A stretch of 64,000 nucleotides of DNA from Lachnospiraceae bacterium (GTDB lineage: Bacteria; Bacillota; Clostridia; Lachnospirales; Lachnospiraceae), in contig QXXL01000016.1 of NCBI GenBank assembly GCA_009911505.1, forward strand, positions 31,373 through 95,372. The letters are read 5' to 3'. The notes below the pieces were generated by a model. It saw only the letters and a program-made list of their open reading frames with translations, was not told the DNA's origin and searched no databases. Numbering within the stretch: the stretch's first letter is position 1; every line of letters begins with the position of its first letter. The translations under genes and the position numbers were made by a program. Shown one piece after another: positions 1-7,491 of the stretch.

Positions 1-1232
1 GATTCTGAACCTACATGAAGGTTAAATTCCAATGCTTCTGCAGTTGTAGAAGTTACGGTATTGCCTTTTACTGTAATATAGTCCGAAATCTGCTCTGCAC
101 CGATTTCTGTTAAATTTCCGCCAGTGTTATTTCTGAAAATGCCGCCCTTATAAGCGCCGTTTTCAAAATACTGGGAGTAATCTGTAATTTTATCGCCATT
201 CTGATCTACCAGCGGGTTTGCAGAGGTTTTAAAATACTGATCTAAATCTGCTTCTGCAATGGCAGTTGCTTCTTTCTGATCTCCAAAGTCTGTTGCATTG
301 TTTGCGGGTGCAGTATAGAGCATTTTGCCGTCTTTGTATTTGAACTTGCCATTTTCATCCAATTCTACATATTCCGACAAATCTCCGGTTGTAGCGGCAG
401 TGGCAGGGGTTCCTGTTACTGAGTCAATACCGGTAGAGGTTGTACCCCCGCCTGCATTTGCTATCGTGAGGTTTGCTGCTGTTACGAATGTCAGGCCTGC
501 TTTTGCAGTTACGGTTCCGGCTGCGTCTACGTCAAAATAAGTAGCTAAGTCCGCGGCTGTTACTTCTACATGATCTGTTGCGCCCACACCGCCGCCAGTG
601 GGGCTTACAAACAGTTTATTTGCTCCAAGCACCCCCGTATTAAGCGCCATAGAAGCCGCGGTTGCAGCAGCATCCGCCGTAACTGCATTCGTCTTGCCAG
701 CGCCGTAGGCGTCTTTACCTGCAATGACGGAAATCTCGCCTTTTTCTGCAGCCTTAGCAGCAGCTGTCAGCTCAAATTCATAGGTTGTGGCCGTTTCCTT
801 CTGCTGTGTTGCCGGATCGCCTTTCAACAGATAAATTTCATTGAACTTGGTCGTTTCGGATACACGTTCAATTTCTGTTACCAACTGATCGATTTCATCC
901 TGTACAGCCTGCCTGTCATCTTTTGACATGGTTCCGTTGGATGCCTGTACAGCCAGTTCGTTCATACGTTGCAGCATAGAATGTACTTCCGTCAAAGCGC
1001 CTTCAGCAGTCTGCACACAGGAAATACCGTCCTGTGCGTTTGTAGAAGCCTGTGTTAGGCCGCGTACCTGTTTGCGCATTTTTTCGGAAATGGTAAGGCC
1101 GGCCGCATCATCTGCTGCGCGGTTAATCCGGTAACCGGAAGATAATTTTTCCGTTGCCTTTGACTGGTTGCCTGTTGTGATGCCAAGCATCCTGCTTGCA
1201 TTCATTGCCTGCATGTTGTGTTGTACTACCAT
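1..1232 (-). CDS. Flagellin, C-terminus cut by window edge
   Basis: Filament subunit exported by the flagellar type III apparatus. The gene reads leftward and its last part lies beyond base 1; about 410 residues are visible. The N-terminus has the conserved D0/D1 coiled region: [13 protein letters not shown] at the start, then [14 protein letters not shown] and the LAVQASNGT segment. A variable central domain rich in Ala, Thr, Gly and Asp follows. The visible part ends at FNLHVGSE, which resembles the start of the conserved C-terminal D1 domain, so only roughly the last 80-110 residues should be missing. The start at 1232 is supported by ACGGAGGT at 1240-1247. csrA lies 90 bp upstream in the same direction, so csrA and flagellin are probably transcribed together. 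The leader carries putative CsrA sites. Confidence 0.95.
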   Translation of the reverse strand, partial: MVVQHNMQAMNASRMLGITTGNQSKATEKLSSGYRINRAADDAAGLTISEKMRKQVRGLTQASTNAQDGISCVQTAEGALTEVHSMLQRMNELAVQASNGTMSKDDRQAVQDEIDQLVTEIERVSETTKFNEIYLLKGDPATQQKETATTYEFELTAAAKAAEKGEISVIAGKDAYGAGKTNAVTADAAATAASMALNTGVLGANKLFVSPTGGGVGATDHVEVTAADLATYFDVDAAGTVTAKAGLTFVTAANLTIANAGGGTTSTGIDSVTGTPATAATTGDLSEYVELDENGKFKYKDGKMLYTAPANNATDFGDQKEATAIAEADLDQYFKTSANPLVDQNGDKITDYSQYFENGAYKGGIFRNNTGGNLTEIGAEQISDYITVKGNTVTSTTAEALEFNLHVGSE

Positions 1233-1240
1233 AATATTTA

Positions 1241-1275
1241 CCTCCGTGTGATAAAGTTTGGGGAATCCTTTCCCC
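1241..1275 (-). promoter_or_regulatory. Flagellin leader with putative CsrA sites
   Basis: In the flagellin mRNA leader a perfect 6-bp stem (GGGGAA/TTCCCC, 1260-1275) closes a four-base AGGA loop. A second GGA lies in the Shine-Dalgarno (GGAGG, 1241-1245). The two GGA triplets are 23 nt apart. CsrA dimers are known to bind GGA in hairpin loops and to bridge a second GGA at the Shine-Dalgarno, as on the Bacillus hag leader. That this leader is a CsrA target is inferred from this layout and from csrA being the adjacent upstream gene. Confidence 0.6.
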
Positions 1276-1322
1276 TTTGATAATTGTTTTATAATAAACC
1301 AGAGGTGTAGGTGGCCTGGCTC

Positions 1323-1613
1323 TTACGCTAAGTCCTGCCCCGCTGCCCTGGTATTATTATCCTGCGTGCATTTGTCTTTTTTTCTCAGCATTAAAATCGC
1401 CGTGATTTCCTTTTTTGCTTCCTCCGAAATGTCTTTTTCACGATAATAGGGGGAAGGCGTTTTATGTTTTCCGGCGCTGCTTCTGGCAATATTCATATTT
1501 TTTGGGGCATCCACCAGCAAATGGATATTGTTGGCGGAGCCTCCTGAAAAAATAACTTTGACTTCGTCCCCGATATCAATAAAATCACCGGGCTTTAATG
1601 TCAGCTTCAGCAT
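1323..1613 (-). CDS. csrA: CsrA-family translational regulator, C-terminally extended
   Basis: RNA-binding post-transcriptional regulator. Residues 1-45 align without gaps to CsrA: MLKLTLKPGD at the start, IGDEVKV, then DAPKNMNIARSS with Arg44, the residue that contacts GGA in RNA. The protein has 96 residues, whereas CsrA is usually about 60-75; the extra C-terminal 45 or so are charged and not recognised. The start at 1613 is supported by AAGGAGGT at 1618-1625; a longer open frame upstream has no such support. It lies directly upstream of flagellin, fitting the known FliW-CsrA-flagellin circuit, although no fliW is in view. Its upstream region is the left end of an invertible segment, so its transcription may depend on DNA orientation. 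Confidence 0.85.
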   Translation of the reverse strand: MLKLTLKPGDFIDIGDEVKVIFSGGSANNIHLLVDAPKNMNIARSSAGKHKTPSPYYREKDISEEAKKEITAILMLRKKDKCTQDNNTRAAGQDLA

Positions 1614-1643
1614 AAAAACCTCCTTGTTTTTTGTTTTCCAGCC

Positions 1644-1671
1644 ATGCAGCATTTTGTATATAATGTTGCAT
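1644..1671. repeat. Left inverted site of the recombinase segment
   Basis: A 28-bp site made of two 11-bp inverted arms around a 6-bp centre. Its reverse complement matches the site at 2502-2529 at 26 of 28 positions, including an identical asymmetric centre TATACA. This 11+6+11 layout is typical of a tyrosine-recombinase core crossover site. It lies 30 bp upstream of the csrA start, just outside the Shine-Dalgarno. Confidence 0.8.
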
Positions 1672-1679
1672 AAGGGCCG

Positions 1680-1769
1680 TAGAGTGTATCTGAAAAATGC
1701 TTTCCGGCAGATGTGAGCGCCACTTAGCAGGGTGAGAAAATGGCGGGAATGATTTTTCAAACACGCACT
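1680..1769. repeat. MITE-like short inverted repeat
   Basis: A roughly 90-bp element with imperfect terminal inverted repeats: TAGAGTGTATCTGAAAAATG at the left, and at the right the complement of AGTGCGTGTTTGAAAAATC. The left end also matches a copy near 62373 (TAGAGCGTGTTTGAAAAATG, then GCTTT and CGGCAGAT). It carries no gene. It lies inside the invertible segment, between the left site and the recombinase. Confidence 0.55.
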
Positions 1770-1860
1770 GGGAAGGAGGCATGGGAAATGGGGAATGGCA
1801 TGGCCGCGGTTTAAGCGGCAAATACAACAGTGCTGTAGCAACAGCGGAAAGGAAGATAAA

Positions 1861-2439
1861 ATGGGGACAACACAACCAATCCGGGACAAAGAAGAATTGA
1901 AAAAATTTATATCATATTACCGTGATACAAAACCAAGGCCGCGCGATTATGCGTTGATTGTAACAGGGCTTCATACTGCCCTGCGTATTAGCGATATCTT
2001 GAACTTAAAGTGGGGGGATCTTTACCGTTTTGAAAAAAATGCATACGAAAAGCATCTTTGCGTACAAGAAAAAAAGACAGGAAAAAACAGTCTCATAGCA
2101 GTAAATGGGCATGTAGTGGCTGCGTTGGAATATTACCGCGCCACACGCACCCCAAAACCTGCAGACTATATTTTTTCCAAAAACAGCAACCCGGCTGTCC
2201 CGCTATGCCGTTCACAGGCATACCGGATTATAAAAAAAGCGGCGTCTGAAACTTTAAAAGACAAAAACATAAGCTGCCACTCCCTGCGTAAGACATTTGG
2301 CTACCACGCGTGGCAGCAGGGGATTTCCCCGGTTATATTGATGGATATTTATAATCACTCCTCGTACCATATCACAAAACGCTATCTGGGGATTGTACAG
2401 GATGAACGTGATTCGGCTTTTTTGAAAATTGATATATAA
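1861..2439 (+). CDS. Tyrosine recombinase, FimB-sized putative invertase
   Basis: Site-specific DNA recombinase of the phage-integrase/XerCD fold. At 192 residues it contains essentially only the catalytic domain and lacks a separate N-terminal core-binding domain, a size shared with FimB/FimE-type invertases. Catalytic residues visible: Arg42 in ALRISDIL, Lys72 in the KKTGK beta-hairpin, His140-x-x-Arg143 in CHSLRKTFGYHA, His166 in YNHSS (the usual GHSS position) and the nucleophile Tyr175 in TKRYLGI. The start at 1861 follows a purine-rich GGAAAGGAAG; a longer frame from 1795 is possible. The gene is alone between two 28-bp inverted crossover-like sites, so it probably inverts the DNA that carries it. 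No other phage or conjugative gene is adjacent. Confidence 0.88.
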   Translation: MGTTQPIRDKEELKKFISYYRDTKPRPRDYALIVTGLHTALRISDILNLKWGDLYRFEKNAYEKHLCVQEKKTGKNSLIAVNGHVVAALEYYRATRTPKPADYIFSKNSNPAVPLCRSQAYRIIKKAASETLKDKNISCHSLRKTFGYHAWQQGISPVILMDIYNHSSYHITKRYLGIVQDERDSAFLKIDI

Positions 2440-2455
2440 AAATCAAAATAAGGGG

Positions 2456-2482
2456 TTAAGTTTTTTTGAAAAAGGCCGAAAT
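2456..2482 (+). promoter_or_regulatory. Sigma-28-like flagellar promoter, facing right
   Basis: TTAAGTTT (2456-2463), an 11-bp gap, then GCCGAAAT (2475-2482). The flagellar sigma-28/SigD consensus is TAAAGTTT-N11-GCCGATAA or -GCCGATAT; matches are 7/8, exact spacing, and 6-7/8. It lies inside the invertible segment just before the right site and now points away from csrA-flagellin towards the 3' end of the leftward gene at 2653. After inversion it would drive csrA. Family assignment is by consensus only. Confidence 0.6.
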
Positions 2483-2501
2483 AAGATGTGTAGAGAGAAA
2501 A

Positions 2502-2529
2502 ATGCAACATTTTATACAAAATGTTGCAT
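2502..2529. repeat. Right inverted site of the recombinase segment
   Basis: 28-bp site with arms ATGCAACATTT and AAATGTTGCAT, perfect complements, around the centre TATACA. It is the inverted partner of 1644-1671 (26/28 identical). The two mismatches lie in the arms, not in the centre. Confidence 0.82.
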
Positions 2530-2584
2530 TTTTTATTATGCGCCAAGGGCATAGAAGTATACAGCAACATGGAACAGACAACAA

Positions 2585-2620
2585 AATGGCAGCCATACCA
2601 AAACGGGTGTGGCTGCCATT
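2585..2620 (-). terminator. Terminator of the leftward LTA-synthase-like gene
   Basis: A near-perfect 15-bp stem (AATGGCAGCCAYACC type) closes a six-base loop and on the minus strand is followed by TTTTGTTGT. It lies 32 bp past the stop of the leftward gene. It could also stop transcripts from the rightward sigma-28-like promoter. Confidence 0.75.
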
Positions 2621-2652
2621 AGATATTATGTTATTCTGATAGATTTCGCGTT

Positions 2653-4725
2653 CTATTCCATTGGCTGTGTTTCCGTACTTTCCGCATACGGATCATCATA
2701 GATAAATTCAGGCGTACTCCGGAATATAGAATTTCCGGAACCCATCTGGTTGACTACGACCGTATCGCCGTCCTTAACATCCTTTGCATTCATCCGAAGC
2801 CTGGAGCTGCTGATATATATGGTAGGTACTTTTACGCCGTTTACATAAATCTTGCTCCAACGTGTAAAATTTTGCCCGCTTAATGTGATATAATCCGATG
2901 TCCCAGTGCGCCACATATTGACAATTGAGGTATCCTCAACCCCCATCACAAGATCTGAGGCGGGGTAAAGATCTTCCCCATGGTAAGCATGCCTGTCGCC
3001 GTAAAGCAAATCATACTGCAGGTGGTTAAGGCCCATAAGGTATCCTTCGCTTCCCTGTACATCCTGCTCTAAGCCGGCCTGTTCAAAGGTGAATATAGTA
3101 CCCTCGTGGATATTAAGTGCATTTGTTGTACTCGCTAAAAGCTCATAAGCCGCCAGATCCGCATCCTGTTTTGCTAGCCCAAAATTATTCCAGGTTGCGT
3201 ATTTGGTCAAAAAGGTATTGCCGGAAGCCAAGTCGCTTTCTTCTAAGCCCAGGCTTGGCAGGTGGTCGCCAAAAAATACGACAATCGTATTTTCACCGCG
3301 TTCGTCTAACGCGGTGGTTAAGTTATTGATAAATTGATCCACCTCGTGAAGCATATTGACATAGTATTCCCACTGGTTGTTTGATGCCTCGTCCTTTGCC
3401 CCGGTGACTAAAACCTCGGGGTGTGCCAGCACTTTTTCCTTTGGGTAATCCCCATGCCCCTGCACAGTAATCGTATAAACAAAATCCGGCTGCCCTTCAG
3501 TTGCATCCATGGCCTTAACTGTTTCGTCAATCAGGATATCGTCCGTTGGCCAAGATCCCAGGGGCGTATATTCCCGGATGTCCATTAACTCCTTACTGGT
3601 GAAGGAATCAAAGCCCATCATAGAAAATGCGTTTGCCCGGCTGTAAAAATTGCCTCCGTTGTTATGTACGACGTGTGTGCCATATCCGATTTTGGAAAGG
3701 TTGGACGCAATACTTTCACAGTCCGTCTGTTTTAAAATAGTCTTATAGGGATATTCCCCTGTCCCAAAATACTGCATGCTCATACCTGTTAGAATTTCAA
3801 ATTCCGTATTAGCTGTCCCGGCGCCAACTACCGGGACGGTAAGATAGCCCGAAGAAAAATCATTAGACAGCTTTCGGAAATTAGGAATCGGATCTTTGGA
3901 AAAATTCAAAAAATTCACCTCCGTCGGATCAATAAATGATTCCAAAAGCACAACTACAATATTGGGTTTTGCTTCATTTGCGGTAGCTTCTTTTTTAGAA
4001 ACCTGCTGCGCTGCAGTAACCGAATCTTCGGAATACCCCTTTGGCCTTGCCATTCCCCGGTCTATGACGCTGGTAGAAAAACCGTATACAAATCCATAAT
4101 TTTCATACCCTTGTGCAATATTGGCAAAATAGCTTGCTAGTATATTGGAATTCTGCGCCGCCTGTGTTGTAACTGGAAGCATTAAAAAACAAAAACCCAC
4201 CAGGCAGGGAGTCAGGATCTTCTTGCGCTCCCCTTGGAATTTTGGCCCTTTAATAAACATATAAGTACAAAAAATGAAAAACAACGCCGTTACACATACA
4301 ACGAGAGTAGCTTCCTGTGCCGTAAAATAATTGGTATTCTGCATAGACAGCAGATCGTTAATGCATTTTAAATCCGTATATCCAAACGGCGTCACCCGGT
4401 TAGAAAGGATACATCCGTTGATTGTCCCCAAAAAGAGCCAGAACCCACAGATAATGATGCGCAAAAACGCCCGCCTGCGGATTAAATATACCAGCGAAAG
4501 TGATGCAAAGATAATAAAGGAATTATATACAAAAGCCAGCGTATGCCCGCCGAAAAAGCTAAGCGCTTTTAACACGGAATGCCTTGAAATCGCTTCAATT
4601 GTAAAACAAAGTACCATAGAAAGCAGTACATGGATAAAAAGGGAATAACGGTTGAACACCGCTATAATACGTGCTTTTTTCTCTTGATTTATATGGAGTT
4701 TTGGGATTCTCTGCAATAGTTTCAT
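2653..4725 (-). CDS. LTA-synthase-family sulfatase-fold membrane enzyme
   Basis: Likely phosphoglycerol or similar alkaline-phosphatase-fold transferase acting outside the membrane on envelope polymers. The 690-residue protein begins with a cluster of about five hydrophobic segments (roughly residues 20-230). The extracellular catalytic domain starts near residue 253 (PNIVVVLLESF) and has the nucleophile-Thr region GTANTEFEILTG near 304 and the metal-binding FFGDHLPSLG near 486. After the catalytic domain a short beta-rich tail (SDYITLSGQNFTRWSKIYVNG) resembles an IPT/TIG module. The start at 4725 has GGAGGAAC 5-12 bp before it; an upstream in-frame ATG at 4866 lacks a ribosome site. It stands alone with its own promoter and terminator. 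A paralogue lies at 37114-38883. The exact polymer is unknown. Confidence 0.85.
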   Translation of the reverse strand: MKLLQRIPKLHINQEKKARIIAVFNRYSLFIHVLLSMVLCFTIEAISRHSVLKALSFFGGHTLAFVYNSFIIFASLSLVYLIRRRAFLRIIICGFWLFLGTINGCILSNRVTPFGYTDLKCINDLLSMQNTNYFTAQEATLVVCVTALFFIFCTYMFIKGPKFQGERKKILTPCLVGFCFLMLPVTTQAAQNSNILASYFANIAQGYENYGFVYGFSTSVIDRGMARPKGYSEDSVTAAQQVSKKEATANEAKPNIVVVLLESFIDPTEVNFLNFSKDPIPNFRKLSNDFSSGYLTVPVVGAGTANTEFEILTGMSMQYFGTGEYPYKTILKQTDCESIASNLSKIGYGTHVVHNNGGNFYSRANAFSMMGFDSFTSKELMDIREYTPLGSWPTDDILIDETVKAMDATEGQPDFVYTITVQGHGDYPKEKVLAHPEVLVTGAKDEASNNQWEYYVNMLHEVDQFINNLTTALDERGENTIVVFFGDHLPSLGLEESDLASGNTFLTKYATWNNFGLAKQDADLAAYELLASTTNALNIHEGTIFTFEQAGLEQDVQGSEGYLMGLNHLQYDLLYGDRHAYHGEDLYPASDLVMGVEDTSIVNMWRTGTSDYITLSGQNFTRWSKIYVNGVKVPTIYISSSRLRMNAKDVKDGDTVVVNQMGSGNSIFRSTPEFIYDDPYAESTETQPME

Positions 4726-4792
4726 AATGTTCCTCCTTGTCAGTTGTTTCATGCAGGGCGGCATCCTATACAATCTTAATGCCACGCAATCA

Positions 4793-4821
4793 AGAATATA
4801 ACTTAAAATGTTAAAAATCAA
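4793..4821 (-). promoter_or_regulatory. Promoter of the leftward LTA-synthase-like gene
   Basis: On the minus strand TTGATT (4816-4821), 17 bp, TATTCT (4793-4798), about 70 bp upstream of the start at 4725. Together with the rightward promoter near 5003 it occupies the 350-bp divergent intergenic region; nothing else was recognised there. Confidence 0.55.
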
Positions 4822-5002
4822 GGGAAAAAATCTATAAAAATTTCTTAAGAATTTCGTAAAAAACACTCAATATAAATAAATTATATGCCTGAATAAGGCT
4901 GTAATCTTAAAGCAGGCGGGGACGGCGCTTTTGTAATCCGCTTTTCACAATTGTGTGAAAATTAAAATTCTCTTAAATTATCTTAGTATTTATAAAAAAC
5001 CA

Positions 5003-5030
5003 TTGACTTTTGCCATATTTTGCATTACTG
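5003..5030 (+). promoter_or_regulatory. Candidate promoter of the MacAB-type operon
   Basis: TTGACT at 5003-5008 is a good -35 box. The -10 is weak: TTACTG/TACTGT at 5025-5031, at 16-17 bp spacing. The start codon of the first gene follows at 5076. A poor -10 may mean activation by a regulator not in view. Confidence 0.4.
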
Positions 5031-5075
5031 TACTAAGCAGATAATACAAACGAAATAAGCAGAAAGGAAAAAACT

Positions 5076-5825
5076 GTGGACACATTAATCGAAGTCAGAA
5101 ATCTTATGAAGATTTACAACCCAGGCGAGAATGAAGTCCGCGCCTTAAACGACGTGTCGCTTCGGATTGCCAAGGGTGAATTTGTCGCCATCATTGGCCA
5201 ATCCGGTTCTGGCAAGTCTACCTTTATGAATATGTTAGGCTGTTTGGATATTCCGACATCTGGAAGCTACTATCTGAACGGCAGAGACGTGGCAGGGCTT
5301 TCGGACGATGAACTTTCAGAGATCCGCAACTTAGAAATCGGCTTTATCTTCCAGGGTTTTAACCTGATCCCCAATTTGACGGCGCTGGAAAATGTAGAGC
5401 TGCCCCTTATTTACCGGAATGTCCCGGCGGCAAAACGCTATGAAATGTCAGTTGCTTCCCTAAAGAAAGTGGGCTTATCAAACCGGATGGATCATAAGCC
5501 CTCGGAGATGTCGGGCGGGCAGCAGCAGCGTGTCGCAATTGCAAGGGCGCTTGCCGCAGCCCCTCCGGTGATATTGGCCGATGAGCCTACCGGGAACTTA
5601 GATTCGGCGTCAAGCAAAGAGATTATGCAGATTTTACGTGAACTGCACCAGGAAGGGAGGACTGTAATCCTGATTACCCACGATAATAAAATCGCGGCAA
5701 GCGCAAGGCGGGTCATAAGGATTATGGACGGCAAAATCGTGTCGGATACCGATATGGGGCAGGATCAGGGGGGGTCCATTGAAGAGGTTGCAGCAAAAAT
5801 AGAGACGGAAGGAATGAAGGAGTGA
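5076..5825 (+). CDS. MacB/LolD-type ABC transporter ATPase
   Basis: Cytoplasmic ATPase of an efflux or extrusion complex. Walker A GQSGSGKST (near residue 42), Q-loop in FIFQGFNL, signature MSGGQQQRVAIARAL, Walker B VILADEPTGNLDS and the switch His in LITHD are all intact. 249 residues is close to the usual length, with a short acidic C-terminal tail. The start is GTG at 5076 after AGAAAGGAAAAAA. The next two genes follow with 4- and 9-bp gaps and encode the membrane fusion protein and the FtsX-fold permease, so the three form one operon. The substrate (peptide, lipid or drug) cannot be read from the sequence. Confidence 0.93.
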   Translation: MDTLIEVRNLMKIYNPGENEVRALNDVSLRIAKGEFVAIIGQSGSGKSTFMNMLGCLDIPTSGSYYLNGRDVAGLSDDELSEIRNLEIGFIFQGFNLIPNLTALENVELPLIYRNVPAAKRYEMSVASLKKVGLSNRMDHKPSEMSGGQQQRVAIARALAAAPPVILADEPTGNLDSASSKEIMQILRELHQEGRTVILITHDNKIAASARRVIRIMDGKIVSDTDMGQDQGGSIEEVAAKIETEGMKE

Positions 5826-5829
5826 GATT

Positions 5830-7482
5830 ATGTTTCAAAGAAAGAGCAAAACCGAAGCCGTGGCAGGGCACAGGCCCAAAAAGAAGACTAAGGCATGGAA
5901 AGTTATTGCAGCCGTAGTAGTCCTTGTGCTTATTATCCGTTTTATAGCAGGAATGTTTTTGGGTGGGCCAAAGGATTTGCGCCCGATGGTAACTACCGCA
6001 GAAGCCGCAACAGGGGATATTGTGTCTACTTTAGACACCAGTGGGGTGATAGCAAGCGAGCTGACCCATGTCTATGCTTCCCCGGTGGACGCGCAGGTGG
6101 GAGAGATCCCGGTGGCATTGGGGGAAAGCGTAGAACGCGGGGATTTTCTATTGACATATGATACGGCGTCATTGCAGAAAAATTATGACATTGCCCAGCT
6201 TCAGGCAATGGCGGAGGATGCGACAGGCAATGATACCCTGGCAAAAAGCAGTGAAAGTGCGCGCGACCTCGCAGTGAGCGCCAGTGATATCCAGACACTT
6301 AAAGGGCAGATTGACGCATTAAATGCGGAAATTGCCAGCTTGCAGTCGCAGGCGACCGAAAATGAATTAGCAACCAATAACAATGCGGCAGCAAGCGAAG
6401 AAGTAAGCCGCTTAGAAGCGGAAGTAGAAAGCTTAGGCTCCCAGATTACGGCGCTTGAATCTAAAAAGGAGCAGGGCGGTATTTCTGAAAGGGAAAAGAG
6501 TGAATTAAAGGATTTGCGCAGCAGTAAAAAAGACAGGGAAAAATCTCTTGCGGCCAAGAAGAAGAAAGTCAGAAGTTCGGCAGAGCTTGCTAATAATATG
6601 ACCAATATCCAGGCGCAGCTTTCCCAGAAGAATAGCCAGCTTGCAGAGCTGCAGGGCAAATTAGGCGAGGCCGAATCTAAAAACGCTTCCGCGGAAGCCG
6701 GCATATTATCCGAAGCTGCCAAAGCAAATATCAGCTACAGCCAGCAGGCCAGCCACCTGACCTTGCAGCAGAGCGCCGACAACCTCTCCCGTGCCAAAGC
6801 AGGCGTAACGGCGGACTTTGACGGTATTGTTACCGAGATAGCAGTATCTGCCGGAACCATGGCGGCAGAGGGTACGCCGCTTATCACATTGGCAAGCGCA
6901 GGCGATATGTGTGTAGAGACTAAGGTTTCCAAATATAACCTGGCATCTATACAGACAGGGCAGACAGCCACTATCGTATTCCAGGAGAAGGAATACACTG
7001 GCAGCGTCCAAAACATCAGTAAAATTGCCCAGCAAGGCGAATCCGGCAGCGCCATGGTTATTGTCAAGGTACATATTGACAAACCAGACGACAGCCTGAT
7101 ACTTGGATTGGACGCTGAGGTGAAAATCGACCTGGGCTCGGCGCTTGGCGTCTTAGCCGTACCGATATCCGCTGTCAACTCTGATATGGAAGGGAATTTT
7201 GTCTATGTGGTGGAAAATGGGATTGTCGCAAAGAAATATGTTACAACCGGGCTTTCCTCCAAGGAAGAAATCGAAATCAAAAGCGGGATTGAGCTGGGCG
7301 AAAAAGTTATCACAACAGTAGATTCTACAATTGTGGAGGGGCTTGAAGTGATCGAAGCCCCGGCAGAGCAATCCGGGGATGCAGAGGATGCAGGCAGCCC
7401 GTCGCCAGACGGGGATACAGAAGAAACAGACAGCCCGTCAAAGGCTGATCATGAAGATGCCCAACAGGATACGGCAGAATAG
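5830..7482 (+). CDS. MacA/HlyD-type membrane fusion (adaptor) protein
   Basis: Extracytoplasmic adaptor that links the ABC permease to the exterior. A basic N-terminus (KKKTKAWK) is followed by one transmembrane anchor (about residues 24-46), a beta-barrel/lipoyl segment (VYASPVDAQVGEIPVALGE), a long alpha-hairpin coiled coil (about 110-315, Ala/Glu/Lys/Leu rich), the second lipoyl half (GVTADFDGIVTEIAVSAGT) and a beta-barrel plus membrane-proximal domain. The C-terminal 40 residues are acidic and low in complexity (SPSPDGDTEETDSPSK). 550 residues is longer than E. coli MacA because of the long hairpin and the tail. In a Gram-positive cell it has no outer-membrane partner and may span the wall. 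Second gene of the operon. Confidence 0.9.
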   Translation: MFQRKSKTEAVAGHRPKKKTKAWKVIAAVVVLVLIIRFIAGMFLGGPKDLRPMVTTAEAATGDIVSTLDTSGVIASELTHVYASPVDAQVGEIPVALGESVERGDFLLTYDTASLQKNYDIAQLQAMAEDATGNDTLAKSSESARDLAVSASDIQTLKGQIDALNAEIASLQSQATENELATNNNAAASEEVSRLEAEVESLGSQITALESKKEQGGISEREKSELKDLRSSKKDREKSLAAKKKKVRSSAELANNMTNIQAQLSQKNSQLAELQGKLGEAESKNASAEAGILSEAAKANISYSQQASHLTLQQSADNLSRAKAGVTADFDGIVTEIAVSAGTMAAEGTPLITLASAGDMCVETKVSKYNLASIQTGQTATIVFQEKEYTGSVQNISKIAQQGESGSAMVIVKVHIDKPDDSLILGLDAEVKIDLGSALGVLAVPISAVNSDMEGNFVYVVENGIVAKKYVTTGLSSKEEIEIKSGIELGEKVITTVDSTIVEGLEVIEAPAEQSGDAEDAGSPSPDGDTEETDSPSKADHEDAQQDTAE

Positions 7483-7491
7483 GAGGCAGCC

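Larger units (their letters stand above)
1644..2529. mobile_element. Putative invertible segment (recombinase plus outward promoter)
   Basis: An 886-bp segment bounded by two 28-bp sites in inverted orientation, containing one tyrosine-recombinase gene and, near the right end, a sigma-28-like promoter pointing right. Inverted sites with the same central 6 bp favour inversion over excision. Inversion would put the promoter about 70 nt upstream of the csrA start, reading leftward into csrA and flagellin. No convincing leftward promoter for csrA was found in the present orientation. Parts seen: sites, recombinase, promoter-like sequence. Inferred: that inversion occurs and controls flagellin. 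Confidence 0.72.

Noticed and set aside
1659..1664. TATAAT inside the left inverted site as recombinase promoter
   Set aside because: A -10 is present and TTTCCA lies 18 bp upstream, but the match is modest and the site symmetry alone gives AT-rich centres; not listed as a feature.
1795..1860. Longer start for the recombinase (22 extra residues)
   Set aside because: The extra residues overlap repeat-rich DNA and ATG 1861 has the better Shine-Dalgarno.
4726..4866. 47-residue N-terminal extension of the LTA-synthase-like protein
   Set aside because: It would cover the promoter-like boxes at 4793-4821, and ATG 4725 has a strong GGAGG.
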